Notes under the pieces: generated by a model | The model's input: only the letters and a program-made list of their open reading frames with translations | Databases searched by the model: none | What the model was told of the DNA's origin: nothing | Position numbers and translations under genes: made by a program | Part shown: positions 44,559 to 54,059 of the stretch, piece after piece | Position numbering within the stretch: the first letter of the stretch is position 1 | How the letters are laid out: the number at the start of each line of letters is the position of its first letter | Assembly (NCBI GenBank): GCA_910583605.1 | Contig: CAJTXN010000008.1 | Span: 36,799-100,798, forward strand | From: an uncultured Lachnospiraceae bacterium | GTDB taxonomy: Bacteria; Bacillota; Clostridia; Lachnospirales; Lachnospiraceae | Direction: 5' to 3' | Length of the DNA: 64,000 nucleotides

Positions 44559-47500
44559 ATGGCTAAGATTAAGAAAATTCTCAGTTTGCCAAAAAAATGT
44601 ATCGACAATCCCCAGTGGTTCGGAAAAGGAATGCGGTATATCAGGCATTACGGGGTATCCGCATTTGTGGAAAAAGTAAGGTTAAAGACGGCAGGATATA
44701 TTCCGCCGGATGATGCGTTAGAAGCAAGTAAACCGGATGTACGGTACGAAGGGGAGATTAAATTCTCCATTGTAATGCCGGTTTATAATGTGGAGATTCA
44801 ATGGCTGGAAAAGGCCATTGAATCCGTACGGCGTCAGAATTATACCAACTGGGAATTATGTATTGCGGACGACTGCTCAACGGACAGGCGGGTACCGGAA
44901 TATTTAAAAACCGTGGAGTCGGATAAGATTCTGGTAACATATCAGGAAAAAAACGGAGGTATTTCCGAGGCTACCAATGCGGCGGCGGCTCTTGCTTCCG
45001 GTGATTATATTCTGTTAATGGATAATGACGATGAGATTACTTATGATGCGCTGTATGAATTTTATCGTGCGGTTACGGATACCGAAGCGGATATTATATA
45101 TAGTGATATGGACATTATGGATAAGGACGGCAACCGGAGCCAGCCGTTATACAAACCGGACTGGTCCTACGATCTGATGCTCAGTCAGATGTATGTAGGC
45201 CATCTGCTGGGATTTAAGCGCAGTCTGTTTGAACAGACCGAAGGATTCCGCACGGCCTTTAACGGCAGCCAGGACTATGATTTATTCCTGCGTATGATGG
45301 AGAAAGCGGAAAAGATTTATCATGTACCGAAAGTGTTATATTCCTGGAGGGCGCTGCCAAGTTCCACCGCAGCCAATCCGGAATCTAAGCCTTATGCCCA
45401 GACAGCAGGATTAAATGCGATACAGGAACATCTGGACAGAACCTGTGGAAGAGGAAAGGCGACGGTAAAGGAAACGGAAAATCTTTTTGTTTATGATGTG
45501 CGTTATACTTTAGAACGGAAACCGAAGATATCTGTTATCATTCCAACCAAAGACCATGTGGAATTACTGAAAGATGCCATTGACAGTATCTATGATAATA
45601 CCGCCTACCCGGATTTTGAAATTATTATTCTGAATAATAATTCCCGGGAGGATAAAACCTTTGAATATTTTTCAAACATACAAAAAGAGCATGAGAATAT
45701 CAGGATAATAGAGGCGCCTTATGAATTTAACTGGTCAAAACTAAACAATCACGGTATGCGGGAAGCTGCCGGAGAGGTTTATATATTTCTGAATAATGAT
45801 GTGAAGATACTGACTTCCGACTGGATGGAACGTCTGGCAGAAAAGGCCGTACTGGAACGTGTGGGTGTGGTAGGCGGCCTGCTGTTATATGAAGATGATA
45901 CCATACAGCATGCAGGAGTTATTGTAGGCATGGGCGGATGGGCAGACCATGTCTTTAAAGGCATGAAGCCCATACATCATGGTTCTCCGTTTATTTCGCC
46001 GCTGGTTACCAGAAATGTTACTGCCTGTACCGGAGCACTGATAGCGGTATCCAAAGCAACCATTGAAAAAATCGGCGGGTTTGATGAAGATTTTATCATA
46101 TGCGGCAGTGATATCGAATTATGTATCCGGGCATATTATGCCGGATTCAATAATATATATGACCCTAATGTAAAATTATATCATTATGAATCCAAGAGCC
46201 GGGATTCCTATATTCCGGACGTGGATTTTAAATTATCCTATGAGGCATACAGAACCTATCGGGAAGAGGGAGACCCGTTCTATAATGAAAATCTGGATTA
46301 TACCAGTCCGGTACCGAAGGTTGCGGAACGGGAAAATCAATTTAATAAAAGAGAGAGTGATAGGATGAAGGCAATAAATGCTGCAAACAGTAAAAAGAAA
46401 ATGTCGGAAGCGGTAACCCAGGTGGCAGAAATTACACCGTTTCTGTTCCGAAAATGTGAATTTCCGGAAAAAAGATTAAATCTCCTGGTTCCGTCTCTGA
46501 ATCCGGAGCATGTATTCGGAGGAATTTCTACAGCATTGAAATTTTTTGACAAGCTTGCCGAAGAATCCGGTTTTGCCCTTCGGATGATCATAACGGATGC
46601 GGCGCCTCACAGAAGCGTAATGACCGAATACGGAAAAAAGGGATATAAGTTTGTTACCTGTGAAAAGAACAGCAGTGACCGCATGCAGATTGTAGCATAC
46701 AATGACCGGTTTGAGAGAAGTATTCCGGTCAGCGAAAATGATATTTTTATGTTTACCGGCTGGTGGACGGCATACAGTACCCAAGATGCCTATGTGGAAT
46801 TTGAGAAAAAAGAGGAAATTGCTCCAAACCCGTTTATTTATTTTATTCAGGATTATGAACCGGGATTTTATCCGTGGTCTACCAGATATCTGCTGGCAGA
46901 TTCCACTTACAGAAGTGAATACAAACAGATTGCCGTGTTTAATTCCGGATTATTAAGTGAATTTTTTAAACAAAATCAATATGAGTTTTATCGGGAATTT
47001 GATTTTGACCCGGTATTGAACGGTGGTTTAAAGAAGGTACTGGAGGAATCCGTCGGAGAAATCCGAAAGAAAAAACAGATACTGGTATACGGCCGGCCTT
47101 CAGTGGAGAGAAATGCTTTTAACCTTCTGGTAGCGGCGCTGAAAAAATGGGTGGATATTCAGGAGGATATTGAGGAATGGGAAATTTTATCAGCCGGAGA
47201 GTATCATCTTCCGGTGGAATTGGGAAAAGGAAAGGAACTGGTATCCGTAGGTAAACTGACCATTGAGCAGTATGGACATACCATGCTGGACAGCTTTGCC
47301 GGAATTTCCCTGATGTCCAGTCCGCATCCGAGTTATCCGCCACTTGAAATGTCAGTGTTTGGGGTTAAAGTAATCACTAATACTTATGCAAATAAGGATT
47401 TGGCTTCATTTAATGACAATATGGTGTCATTAAGTAATATCAGTCCTAACAATATAGCAGTAACATTAAAAAATATCTGTGATAATTATAAGGAAATCAT

Positions 47501-47591
47501 GGATTTAAAGATAACAAACCCTGATTATGTGGAAAATGAAAATATTTTTAATTTTGTAAAAGAGATTGCAGATTTATATCGTCAGATATAA
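44559..47591 (+). CDS. Three-module glycosyltransferase (GT2-GT2-WsaF-like GT4)
   Basis: A 1010-residue protein with three modules: GT2 at about 65-310 (FSIVMPVYNVEIQWLEKAI, MDNDDEITYD), GT2 at about 320-570 (ISVIIPTKDHVELLKDAI, FLNNDVKIL, CTGALIAVSK), and a GT-B module from about 635 (LNLLVPSLNPEHVFGGISTA ... LMSSPHPSYPPLEMSVFG) that resembles the rhamnosyltransferase WsaF. Such fusions build rhamnan or similar polymers processively. The first module has an N-terminal helical extension. With the complete rml pathway here, rhamnose is the likely donor; linkage types cannot be read. Confidence 0.88.
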   Translation: MAKIKKILSLPKKCIDNPQWFGKGMRYIRHYGVSAFVEKVRLKTAGYIPPDDALEASKPDVRYEGEIKFSIVMPVYNVEIQWLEKAIESVRRQNYTNWELCIADDCSTDRRVPEYLKTVESDKILVTYQEKNGGISEATNAAAALASGDYILLMDNDDEITYDALYEFYRAVTDTEADIIYSDMDIMDKDGNRSQPLYKPDWSYDLMLSQMYVGHLLGFKRSLFEQTEGFRTAFNGSQDYDLFLRMMEKAEKIYHVPKVLYSWRALPSSTAANPESKPYAQTAGLNAIQEHLDRTCGRGKATVKETENLFVYDVRYTLERKPKISVIIPTKDHVELLKDAIDSIYDNTAYPDFEIIILNNNSREDKTFEYFSNIQKEHENIRIIEAPYEFNWSKLNNHGMREAAGEVYIFLNNDVKILTSDWMERLAEKAVLERVGVVGGLLLYEDDTIQHAGVIVGMGGWADHVFKGMKPIHHGSPFISPLVTRNVTACTGALIAVSKATIEKIGGFDEDFIICGSDIELCIRAYYAGFNNIYDPNVKLYHYESKSRDSYIPDVDFKLSYEAYRTYREEGDPFYNENLDYTSPVPKVAERENQFNKRESDRMKAINAANSKKKMSEAVTQVAEITPFLFRKCEFPEKRLNLLVPSLNPEHVFGGISTALKFFDKLAEESGFALRMIITDAAPHRSVMTEYGKKGYKFVTCEKNSSDRMQIVAYNDRFERSIPVSENDIFMFTGWWTAYSTQDAYVEFEKKEEIAPNPFIYFIQDYEPGFYPWSTRYLLADSTYRSEYKQIAVFNSGLLSEFFKQNQYEFYREFDFDPVLNGGLKKVLEESVGEIRKKKQILVYGRPSVERNAFNLLVAALKKWVDIQEDIEEWEILSAGEYHLPVELGKGKELVSVGKLTIEQYGHTMLDSFAGISLMSSPHPSYPPLEMSVFGVKVITNTYANKDLASFNDNMVSLSNISPNNIAVTLKNICDNYKEIMDLKITNPDYVENENIFNFVKEIADLYRQI

Positions 47592-47613
47592 GTAAAGCAG
47601 CAGGAGGACCCCA

Positions 47614-50094
47614 GTGGCAGAAAAAATCGGAAATGTTACAATGAATTATGAATACTATAACGGCTCGGATGATTACAGTGACGGAGACATTGAAAACGAA
47701 ATACTGGATTATGTTAAGAATTGTATGTCTTCGGAAGACGGTTCGGATTATGACACTGTCATGGATATTTTGAGAAAAGATAACCGATGGCCGGTTTTGT
47801 ACCATTTATCACCGGTAAGACAGAATATCATTGACTGGTATGATATGAAGAAGGGCGCCTCCGTACTGGAGGTTGGCGCAGGCTGCGGGGCGGTAACGGC
47901 GGCCATATGCAGGCAGGCTGCAAAAGTTACCAGTGTGGAACTTTCGAAACGACGGGCATTAATCAATGCATACCGGAACCGGCAGTACAAAAATCTGGAC
48001 ATCATTGTAGGGAATTTTAATGATATCCGGTTTCAGGAAACCTATGATTATATTACGTTAATCGGTGTTCTGGAATACGCCAATTATTTTACCGGTGGGG
48101 AGGATTCCTTTGTCAGTTTTCTGAAAAAAATCAAAACATTGTTAAAACCGGATGGTAAGCTGCTGATTGCCATTGAAAATAAATTTGGAATGAAATATTT
48201 TGCCGGTCAGGCAGAAGATCATACCGGACGGCTGTTTGACGGAATTGAAGGTTATATCGGCACTGACAGCAGGGTACGGACATTTTCAAAGAAAGAACTG
48301 AAGGATATCGTAACGGAAGCCGGATTGCCGGAAATCCGGTATTTTTATCCGTTTCCGGACTATAAATTTCCGGTTCAGGTGTTCAGTGAAGATTATATGC
48401 CGCATCCCGAAGATCTGGTGTGCAGTCTGGATTCCTATGACAATGACAGAATTCATTTTTTTGATGAAACCGCGGTCTTTACCGGAATTGTAAAAGCAGG
48501 GAAGTTTGACTTTTTTTCCAATTCCTTTTTTGTAGAAGCATCCTTGGAAAAGAATGAGGAAGGCGAAGAAAAAATTTATTCTAAGATTACAAAGGACAGA
48601 AGGAAAGAATTTCAGATAGAAACAGCTGTTTACCGCGACAACCGGAAGAATGAATATAAGGCAGTAAAACGGGCCATAACACCGGAAGCGGAAAAGCATA
48701 TTGCTGCCATGAACCGGATTTATGGTCTGGAAAAAGAGAAAAACGGGAAAAAACATTTTTCGGCAACATTATGCCGTTCGGTATATACCGGAGGCAGACT
48801 GGAGTTTGAATTCGTAAAAGGAAAGAGTCTTTGTGACAAGCTGCTGGATTCGTTAAAATCGGGAAACCGGAAAGAGTTTGAAAAATTATTATTTGAATAT
48901 GAAAATATGGTCTATGAAACGGCTGCCGCTTATTCGGAAGCGGAAGGTGCAAACCGCCTGAAGGAAGTGAAAGGTCTGAATATAGATTTAACCTTTGACA
49001 ATATTATAGAGGTCAATCCGGGAGAATATAAGATTATTGATTATGAATGGTGTATGCAGGAAACGATTCCGGTTAAGTATGTGTTATACCGGGCGGTTTT
49101 TGCGTTCTATATGCGGTATCAGGATATGGTATCCCAATATTATACACTGCAGGAACTGCTGCAGAATTTCGGAATCGGGGAACAGGAAGCACAGGACTAT
49201 TATAAGCAGAATCTGGATTTTATTGACTATGTATACGACAGCAGAAACGGATACAATGAAATATTAAAGGCATATAAGAAAAATACCATTGTATTCGGAC
49301 AGCGGATTCTGCACCATGAGTATTTTGCCCAGCTGTTTACGGACAGTGGAGCCGGATTTTCGGAAGCTGACAGTATAAAAATTCCGCTGGGTTCTGACAG
49401 GGAATATCATACACTGGAATTTGACATCTCCGGAAAGAATATAAAAGCATTGAGATTTGATCCGTTCAATATTCCGGCGGTTATTAAATTAAAGGAAATA
49501 GAAGCGGAATATCAGGACGGAAACCGGACGGTTCTTCCGATTCTGAGCCATAACGCTGCGGCAGTCAGCACCTATTCCTATATGTTTGAAAGCGGTGACC
49601 CACAGATTATTTTGGATATAAGCGGGATTCAGACTGAAGAAATCCGGAAGCTCATAATCAAAATGAAAGTATCACTGACAAATTTTGAGGATTACAGTGA
49701 GATTTTCCGTCTGAATGATATTCGCAATTTCAGAGAATATCAGAAAGAGTCGGGGCTGCTGAACCGGACTTTAGAGGTGCTGGAAGAGAACCGGGCGGTT
49801 CTGCCGGACATTGATAAATATTATGCCGTAACCAGAAAACTGATGGATATCGAAAAACGGAAACCGGACAACGAAAAAAGTCTGGTAATGCTGACCGATA
49901 CGTATGCAGAGGAATCGGAAGTGTTTATCAGAGAAATGATAAATCTGGAATATTTAAGACAGGATATGGAACAGCAGCTGAAAGAAGCTCTTGCCAGAGA
50001 AGACCGGTTGAAAGAAGAACTGGAATATATAAAAGGAACCAGTGCATACCGGCATCTGCTGGATAAGAAAGTAAAAAAAGTGTTTGAAGAATAA
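47614..50094 (+). CDS. WbdD-like methyltransferase-kinase chain terminator
   Basis: An 826-residue protein from a GTG start preceded by AGGAGG. Residues about 70-260 are a class I methyltransferase (VLEVGAGCGAVTAAI at 83). Residues about 330-560 look like a eukaryotic-type kinase fold: the catalytic-loop pattern LNIDLTFDNII (about 455) and metal Asp in IIDYEW (about 474). A beta-type segment follows, and the C-terminal 60 residues are coiled-coil-like (YLRQDMEQQLKEALAREDRL). Methyltransferase, kinase and coiled coil is the layout of WbdD, which caps O-antigen chains and sets their length. The usual Lys and Gly-loop are not obvious. Confidence 0.75.
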   Translation: MAEKIGNVTMNYEYYNGSDDYSDGDIENEILDYVKNCMSSEDGSDYDTVMDILRKDNRWPVLYHLSPVRQNIIDWYDMKKGASVLEVGAGCGAVTAAICRQAAKVTSVELSKRRALINAYRNRQYKNLDIIVGNFNDIRFQETYDYITLIGVLEYANYFTGGEDSFVSFLKKIKTLLKPDGKLLIAIENKFGMKYFAGQAEDHTGRLFDGIEGYIGTDSRVRTFSKKELKDIVTEAGLPEIRYFYPFPDYKFPVQVFSEDYMPHPEDLVCSLDSYDNDRIHFFDETAVFTGIVKAGKFDFFSNSFFVEASLEKNEEGEEKIYSKITKDRRKEFQIETAVYRDNRKNEYKAVKRAITPEAEKHIAAMNRIYGLEKEKNGKKHFSATLCRSVYTGGRLEFEFVKGKSLCDKLLDSLKSGNRKEFEKLLFEYENMVYETAAAYSEAEGANRLKEVKGLNIDLTFDNIIEVNPGEYKIIDYEWCMQETIPVKYVLYRAVFAFYMRYQDMVSQYYTLQELLQNFGIGEQEAQDYYKQNLDFIDYVYDSRNGYNEILKAYKKNTIVFGQRILHHEYFAQLFTDSGAGFSEADSIKIPLGSDREYHTLEFDISGKNIKALRFDPFNIPAVIKLKEIEAEYQDGNRTVLPILSHNAAAVSTYSYMFESGDPQIILDISGIQTEEIRKLIIKMKVSLTNFEDYSEIFRLNDIRNFREYQKESGLLNRTLEVLEENRAVLPDIDKYYAVTRKLMDIEKRKPDNEKSLVMLTDTYAEESEVFIREMINLEYLRQDMEQQLKEALAREDRLKEELEYIKGTSAYRHLLDKKVKKVFEE

Positions 50095-50103
50095 TCACAT
50101 GGT

Positions 50104-50212
50104 CGGACAAACAGACCTGAATTGTTCGCCCAAAGTCGCAATTCGCTGAAACATATGTCCCAACCATTGACTGCTGACCTGTAACCTGTGACAATATGTT
50201 TCGCAATTACCA
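50104..50212. repeat. Palindromic repeat element, copy 2 (partial/diverged)
   Basis: Bases 50104-50152 match 41606-41654 at 45 of 49 positions. The copy continues with GAAACATAT (50148-50156), which pairs with ATATGTTTC (50194-50202), and with GACCTGT motifs also seen in copy 1. It lacks the left arm of copy 1. It lies between the WbdD-like gene and the next glycosyltransferase. Confidence 0.8.
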
Positions 50213-50234
50213 GATTTAGAAAGGAGTGATGTAT

Positions 50235-51203
50235 GTGTGTGTTACAGTGATTATTCCTAATTATAATGGAAGAAGGTATATTCATGAGTGTCTGGATTCC
50301 CTGCGTCTCCAGAATTTTAAGGATTTTAAGATTATTGTTGTGGATAATGCCTCTACGGACGGCAGTGCGGAAGAGATAGAGGAAGATTATGAGGAAGTCA
50401 CACTGATTCGGAACGATAATAATTATGGGTTCAGTCAGGCTGTCAATACGGGGATTCGGGCAGCAGATACCGAATTTGTCATTCTGCTCAACAATGATGC
50501 CATGTGTGAATATAACTTTATTGAAGAACTGTTGAAGGGAATCCGGAAGTCAGACCGGATTTTTTCCTGCGGTGCAAAAATGATTCAATACCATGACCAT
50601 AAGAAACTGGACAATACAGGAGATTTTTATACGATATTCGGCTGGGCTTATCAGCGGGGACTGGACGAGAGTATCAGAAAATATAAAAAAGCGGAGCGGG
50701 TATTTTCCGCCTGTGCCGGTGCCGCCATATACAGAAGGGAATTGTTTGACCGGGTGGGATACTTTGACGAACAGCATTTTGCATATCTGGAAGATGTGGA
50801 TATAGGATTTCGGGCAAATATTCTGGGATATAGGAATTATTATCTTCCGAAAGCCGTTGCATATCATATAGGCAGCGCCTCTTCCGGTGTACGTTATAAT
50901 GAATTTAAGGTGAAACTGGCGGCACGGAACAGTGTTTATGTGTATTATAAAAATCTTCCTCCCCTGCAGCTGCTTTTGAATGCTCCGTTCATAGCTGCCG
51001 GTCATATCATTAAATATTTGTTTTTTAAGAAAAAAGGATTGGACAAACTATATATAAAAGGCATAGCGGAAGGGTATAAAACGCTGGATAAAGTTGTAAA
51101 AGTTCCATATGATTCCGGAAATCTGAATCATTATATCTGGATTCAGATTTCCATGTTTTCAGGAATCTGGAATCTGATAAAAGGGAGATTGATGAATGAT
51201 TAA
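50235..51203 (+). CDS. Glycosyltransferase family 2 (rhamnosyltransferase-like)
   Basis: A 322-residue GT-A enzyme: VTVIIPNYNGRRYIHECLDS, VVDNASTDGSAEEI, LLNNDAMCE (metal site) and FAYLEDVDIGFRA (late acidic motif). GTG 50235 has AAGGAG eight bases upstream; an ATG at 50229 is too close to the ribosome site but cannot be excluded. It matches the WcaA/rhamnosyltransferase group and overlaps the next gene by 8 bases. It may add the first sugars after the initiating transferase. Confidence 0.88.
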   Translation: MCVTVIIPNYNGRRYIHECLDSLRLQNFKDFKIIVVDNASTDGSAEEIEEDYEEVTLIRNDNNYGFSQAVNTGIRAADTEFVILLNNDAMCEYNFIEELLKGIRKSDRIFSCGAKMIQYHDHKKLDNTGDFYTIFGWAYQRGLDESIRKYKKAERVFSACAGAAIYRRELFDRVGYFDEQHFAYLEDVDIGFRANILGYRNYYLPKAVAYHIGSASSGVRYNEFKVKLAARNSVYVYYKNLPPLQLLLNAPFIAAGHIIKYLFFKKKGLDKLYIKGIAEGYKTLDKVVKVPYDSGNLNHYIWIQISMFSGIWNLIKGRLMND

Positions 51204-52599
51204 AGATAACCAGACATTTTTTAACCGTCTGCATCTCTGGCTGGATGGTCTTGGAATTATTTTGTCATATATGGCAGCATGGTTTTTGAAATTTGATTCG
51301 GGTTTGTTTGAACGTGAAACGGGAACGCTTTCTTTTTGGACGTATATGTATGCTCTTTTGTTTATCGTCCCAGCCTATTTAATATTATACTCCTTATGCC
51401 AGCTCTATACCTCCAGAAGGGTTCAGCGGTTCCGGGTGGAATTTACGAATATAATAAAAGCAAATGTTTTAGGTCTGCTGGTATTCCTTACCGTATTATA
51501 TATTATTAAGCAGACACACTTTTCCAGAACCATGTTATTTATATTTTTCATTACGAATATAATACTGGCAATGATGGTTCGCGGAATGATTTATCTGCTT
51601 CTGTTTTCCCTGAGAAGGGGCGGATACAATATTAAGCATGTATTGCTGGTGGGATTCAGTGAAACTGCGAAAGCTTATATAGACCGTGTTCTGGTTTACA
51701 GGGAATGGGGATATGAGGTTCATGGCATATTGGACGATAATGCCGGGCCGGAAGAAAATTATAAGGGAATTTCGGTGATCGGAAGGATTGATTCGTTAAA
51801 AGAATATCTGGACAGCAATAATTTTGATGAAATTGCCATTACTTTAAAAATAGATGAATACAGTAAATTACGGGATATTGTTAATATTTGTGAAAAGACC
51901 GGAGTGCATACTCAGTTTATTCCGGATTATAATAATATTATTCCAACCCGGCCGTATACCGAAGATTTAATGGGAATGCCGGTCATAAATATCCGTTATG
52001 TTCCGCTGTCAAATACTTTTTATTCCCTGATCAAACGGGTAATGGATGTGATAATATCCCTGACAGGAATTCTTATAACTTCTCCGTTAATGGTCTGTAT
52101 TGCGGTAATCATTAAAACCACTTCCAAAGGACCTCTGATATACAAACAGGAACGGGTAGGGCTTCACAATAAATCTTTTATGATGTATAAGTTTCGTTCC
52201 ATGCGGGTGCAGGAGGCCGGGGAAGAGAAAAAAGCCTGGACAACTAAAAATGACCCCAGGGTTACGGCGGTAGGAAAGTTTATCCGGCGTACCAGCATTG
52301 ATGAACTTCCACAGTTGTTTAATATACTGAAGGGAGATATGAGCGTGGTGGGGCCGAGACCGGAGCGGCCGTTTTTTGTGGAGAAGTTCAAGGAGGAGAT
52401 ACCGCGTTACATGATAAAACACCAGGTTCGGCCGGGTCTCACCGGATGGGCGCAGGTGAACGGGTACCGTGGAGATACCTCCATTAAAAAACGAATTGAA
52501 TATGATTTATTTTATATAGAGAACTGGACATTGGGATTTGATATAAAGATAATGTTTCTGACCATATTTAAAGGTTTAATTAATAAAAATGCATATTAA
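51196..52599 (+). CDS. Polyprenyl-phosphate sugar-phosphate transferase (initiating enzyme)
   Basis: A 467-residue protein of the WbaP/CpsE type: four to five N-terminal helices, a CoA-binding-like Rossmann domain (about 140-270; HVLLVGFSETAKAYIDRV) and the bacterial sugar transferase domain (KRVMDVIISLTGILITSPL, YKQERVGLHNKSFMMYKFRSM, RRTSIDELPQLFNILKGDMS, VGPRPERP). It starts glycan assembly by linking sugar-1-phosphate, likely glucose or galactose, to undecaprenyl phosphate. Confidence 0.95.
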   Translation: MIKDNQTFFNRLHLWLDGLGIILSYMAAWFLKFDSGLFERETGTLSFWTYMYALLFIVPAYLILYSLCQLYTSRRVQRFRVEFTNIIKANVLGLLVFLTVLYIIKQTHFSRTMLFIFFITNIILAMMVRGMIYLLLFSLRRGGYNIKHVLLVGFSETAKAYIDRVLVYREWGYEVHGILDDNAGPEENYKGISVIGRIDSLKEYLDSNNFDEIAITLKIDEYSKLRDIVNICEKTGVHTQFIPDYNNIIPTRPYTEDLMGMPVINIRYVPLSNTFYSLIKRVMDVIISLTGILITSPLMVCIAVIIKTTSKGPLIYKQERVGLHNKSFMMYKFRSMRVQEAGEEKKAWTTKNDPRVTAVGKFIRRTSIDELPQLFNILKGDMSVVGPRPERPFFVEKFKEEIPRYMIKHQVRPGLTGWAQVNGYRGDTSIKKRIEYDLFYIENWTLGFDIKIMFLTIFKGLINKNAY

Positions 52600-52650
52600 A
52601 AAAATTCCGTAAATGTCTGATTAAAATAAAAAAGAAAGGTACAGTAAGGT

Positions 52651-53931
52651 ATGAAAGGTAATTCAGGTGAAAAAGTTACAAAGTGGAAAATTGCACTGCT
52701 GGTTCTGGAAGGTATTCTGATTTCAGCCTATCTGGTGCTAACGGTTTTTTATGTATGGTTTAAGGTGGACCAGAACGGGTTTATCAAGAAATTTTCAAGA
52801 AATTCCCTGGTAAGAATGTATCTCAGCAATGTTGCCGCCGATGATTATGAAGAAAAAGTACAGGATACGGCTTATAATAAAGAGAATGTAACCACCAATA
52901 ATGAAATCGGAGAAGAAATAGAAACATATCGAAACATTGCGTTGTTTGGTATTGATTCCAGAGACAGTGCATTTGATGACCAGGTGCACAGTGATTCCAT
53001 CATTATCGTCAGTATCAACAATAAAACCGGAGAAGTGAAACTGGCTTCGGTATACCGGGATACCATGCTTAAAATGATGAACCGTCAGGGTGAAGAAGTT
53101 TATACCAAGGCCAACTCTGCGTTTTTTATGGGAGGAGCGGAAAATGCCGTCAGTATGCTAAATATTAATCTGGATTTAAATATTACGGATTATGCGGTAG
53201 TGAATTTTACGGGTCTGACCAAGATCATAGATGCACTGGGAGGCATAGATGTCAATATTACACCCCAGGAAAAGTTTTATATCAACGGATATCTGGTAGA
53301 AACAAGGGAAATAACCGGATTGGATGCACCTGATGTTGCGGAAGCCGGGCATGTGCATCTGAGCGGTCTGCAGGCTACGGCATACTGCCGTATCCGTTAT
53401 GTGACTTTTACCGATGAAGACGGAACGGATTATCATTACGATATGGGACGTACGGCAAGACAGCGTTCCGTATTAAAGAAACTGGTGGCAAAGGCAAAGC
53501 TGGCAGGAGCCGGCCAGGTTATGAGCATTGCGGACAGTATTTTAAATTATAATACGGCGGATGAAAAGATTCTGACCACGAGCCTGAGTTTTGATGAAGT
53601 CATGGATCTGATACCAATCATGCTGGATTTTGAACTGACGGAAACCATGGGATTCCCGTTTACCTGCGACACCCCTACCGTAGATAAGGCCAGTGTGGTA
53701 GTTGCAAACGGACTATCATATAATGTAACCAAACTCCATGAATATTTATTTGGGGAGAAAAATTATATACCAAGCCTTCAGGTTCAGAATATCAGCGATT
53801 ATCTTGAAGATTATACCGGAATTCCGACGATAAAGCTGAAGGAAGACGAGACCGGAAATAATACGGAAGATGAGAACGGCAGTACGTCCGGAACCGGAAC
53901 GGAGCAGGGAACCGTCAATGAAAATGAGTGA
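52651..53931 (+). CDS. LytR-CpsA-Psr (LCP) family ligase
   Basis: A 426-residue protein with one N-terminal membrane helix (about residues 11-33) and an extracellular LCP domain: NIALFGIDSRDSAFDDQVHS, SDSIIIVSINNKTGEVKLAS and then VYRDTMLKM, and later DYAVVNFTGLTKIIDALGGI. LCP enzymes move glycans from the lipid carrier to peptidoglycan. The C-terminus is a Gly/Thr/Glu-rich, unstructured tail. Its place at the end of the locus suggests that the glycan ends up on the cell wall. Confidence 0.95.
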   Translation: MKGNSGEKVTKWKIALLVLEGILISAYLVLTVFYVWFKVDQNGFIKKFSRNSLVRMYLSNVAADDYEEKVQDTAYNKENVTTNNEIGEEIETYRNIALFGIDSRDSAFDDQVHSDSIIIVSINNKTGEVKLASVYRDTMLKMMNRQGEEVYTKANSAFFMGGAENAVSMLNINLDLNITDYAVVNFTGLTKIIDALGGIDVNITPQEKFYINGYLVETREITGLDAPDVAEAGHVHLSGLQATAYCRIRYVTFTDEDGTDYHYDMGRTARQRSVLKKLVAKAKLAGAGQVMSIADSILNYNTADEKILTTSLSFDEVMDLIPIMLDFELTETMGFPFTCDTPTVDKASVVVANGLSYNVTKLHEYLFGEKNYIPSLQVQNISDYLEDYTGIPTIKLKEDETGNNTEDENGSTSGTGTEQGTVNENE

Positions 53932-54059
53932 CTGGCAATAAAATGACATGAAATTACCTTTAACACAATTTTTTCAAAACCTGAACACAAAAAGTACACA
54001 AACACTTGTTATCATATCCATAACGAAAAACAAGGAGACAAAACACAGGAGGGATTTAT

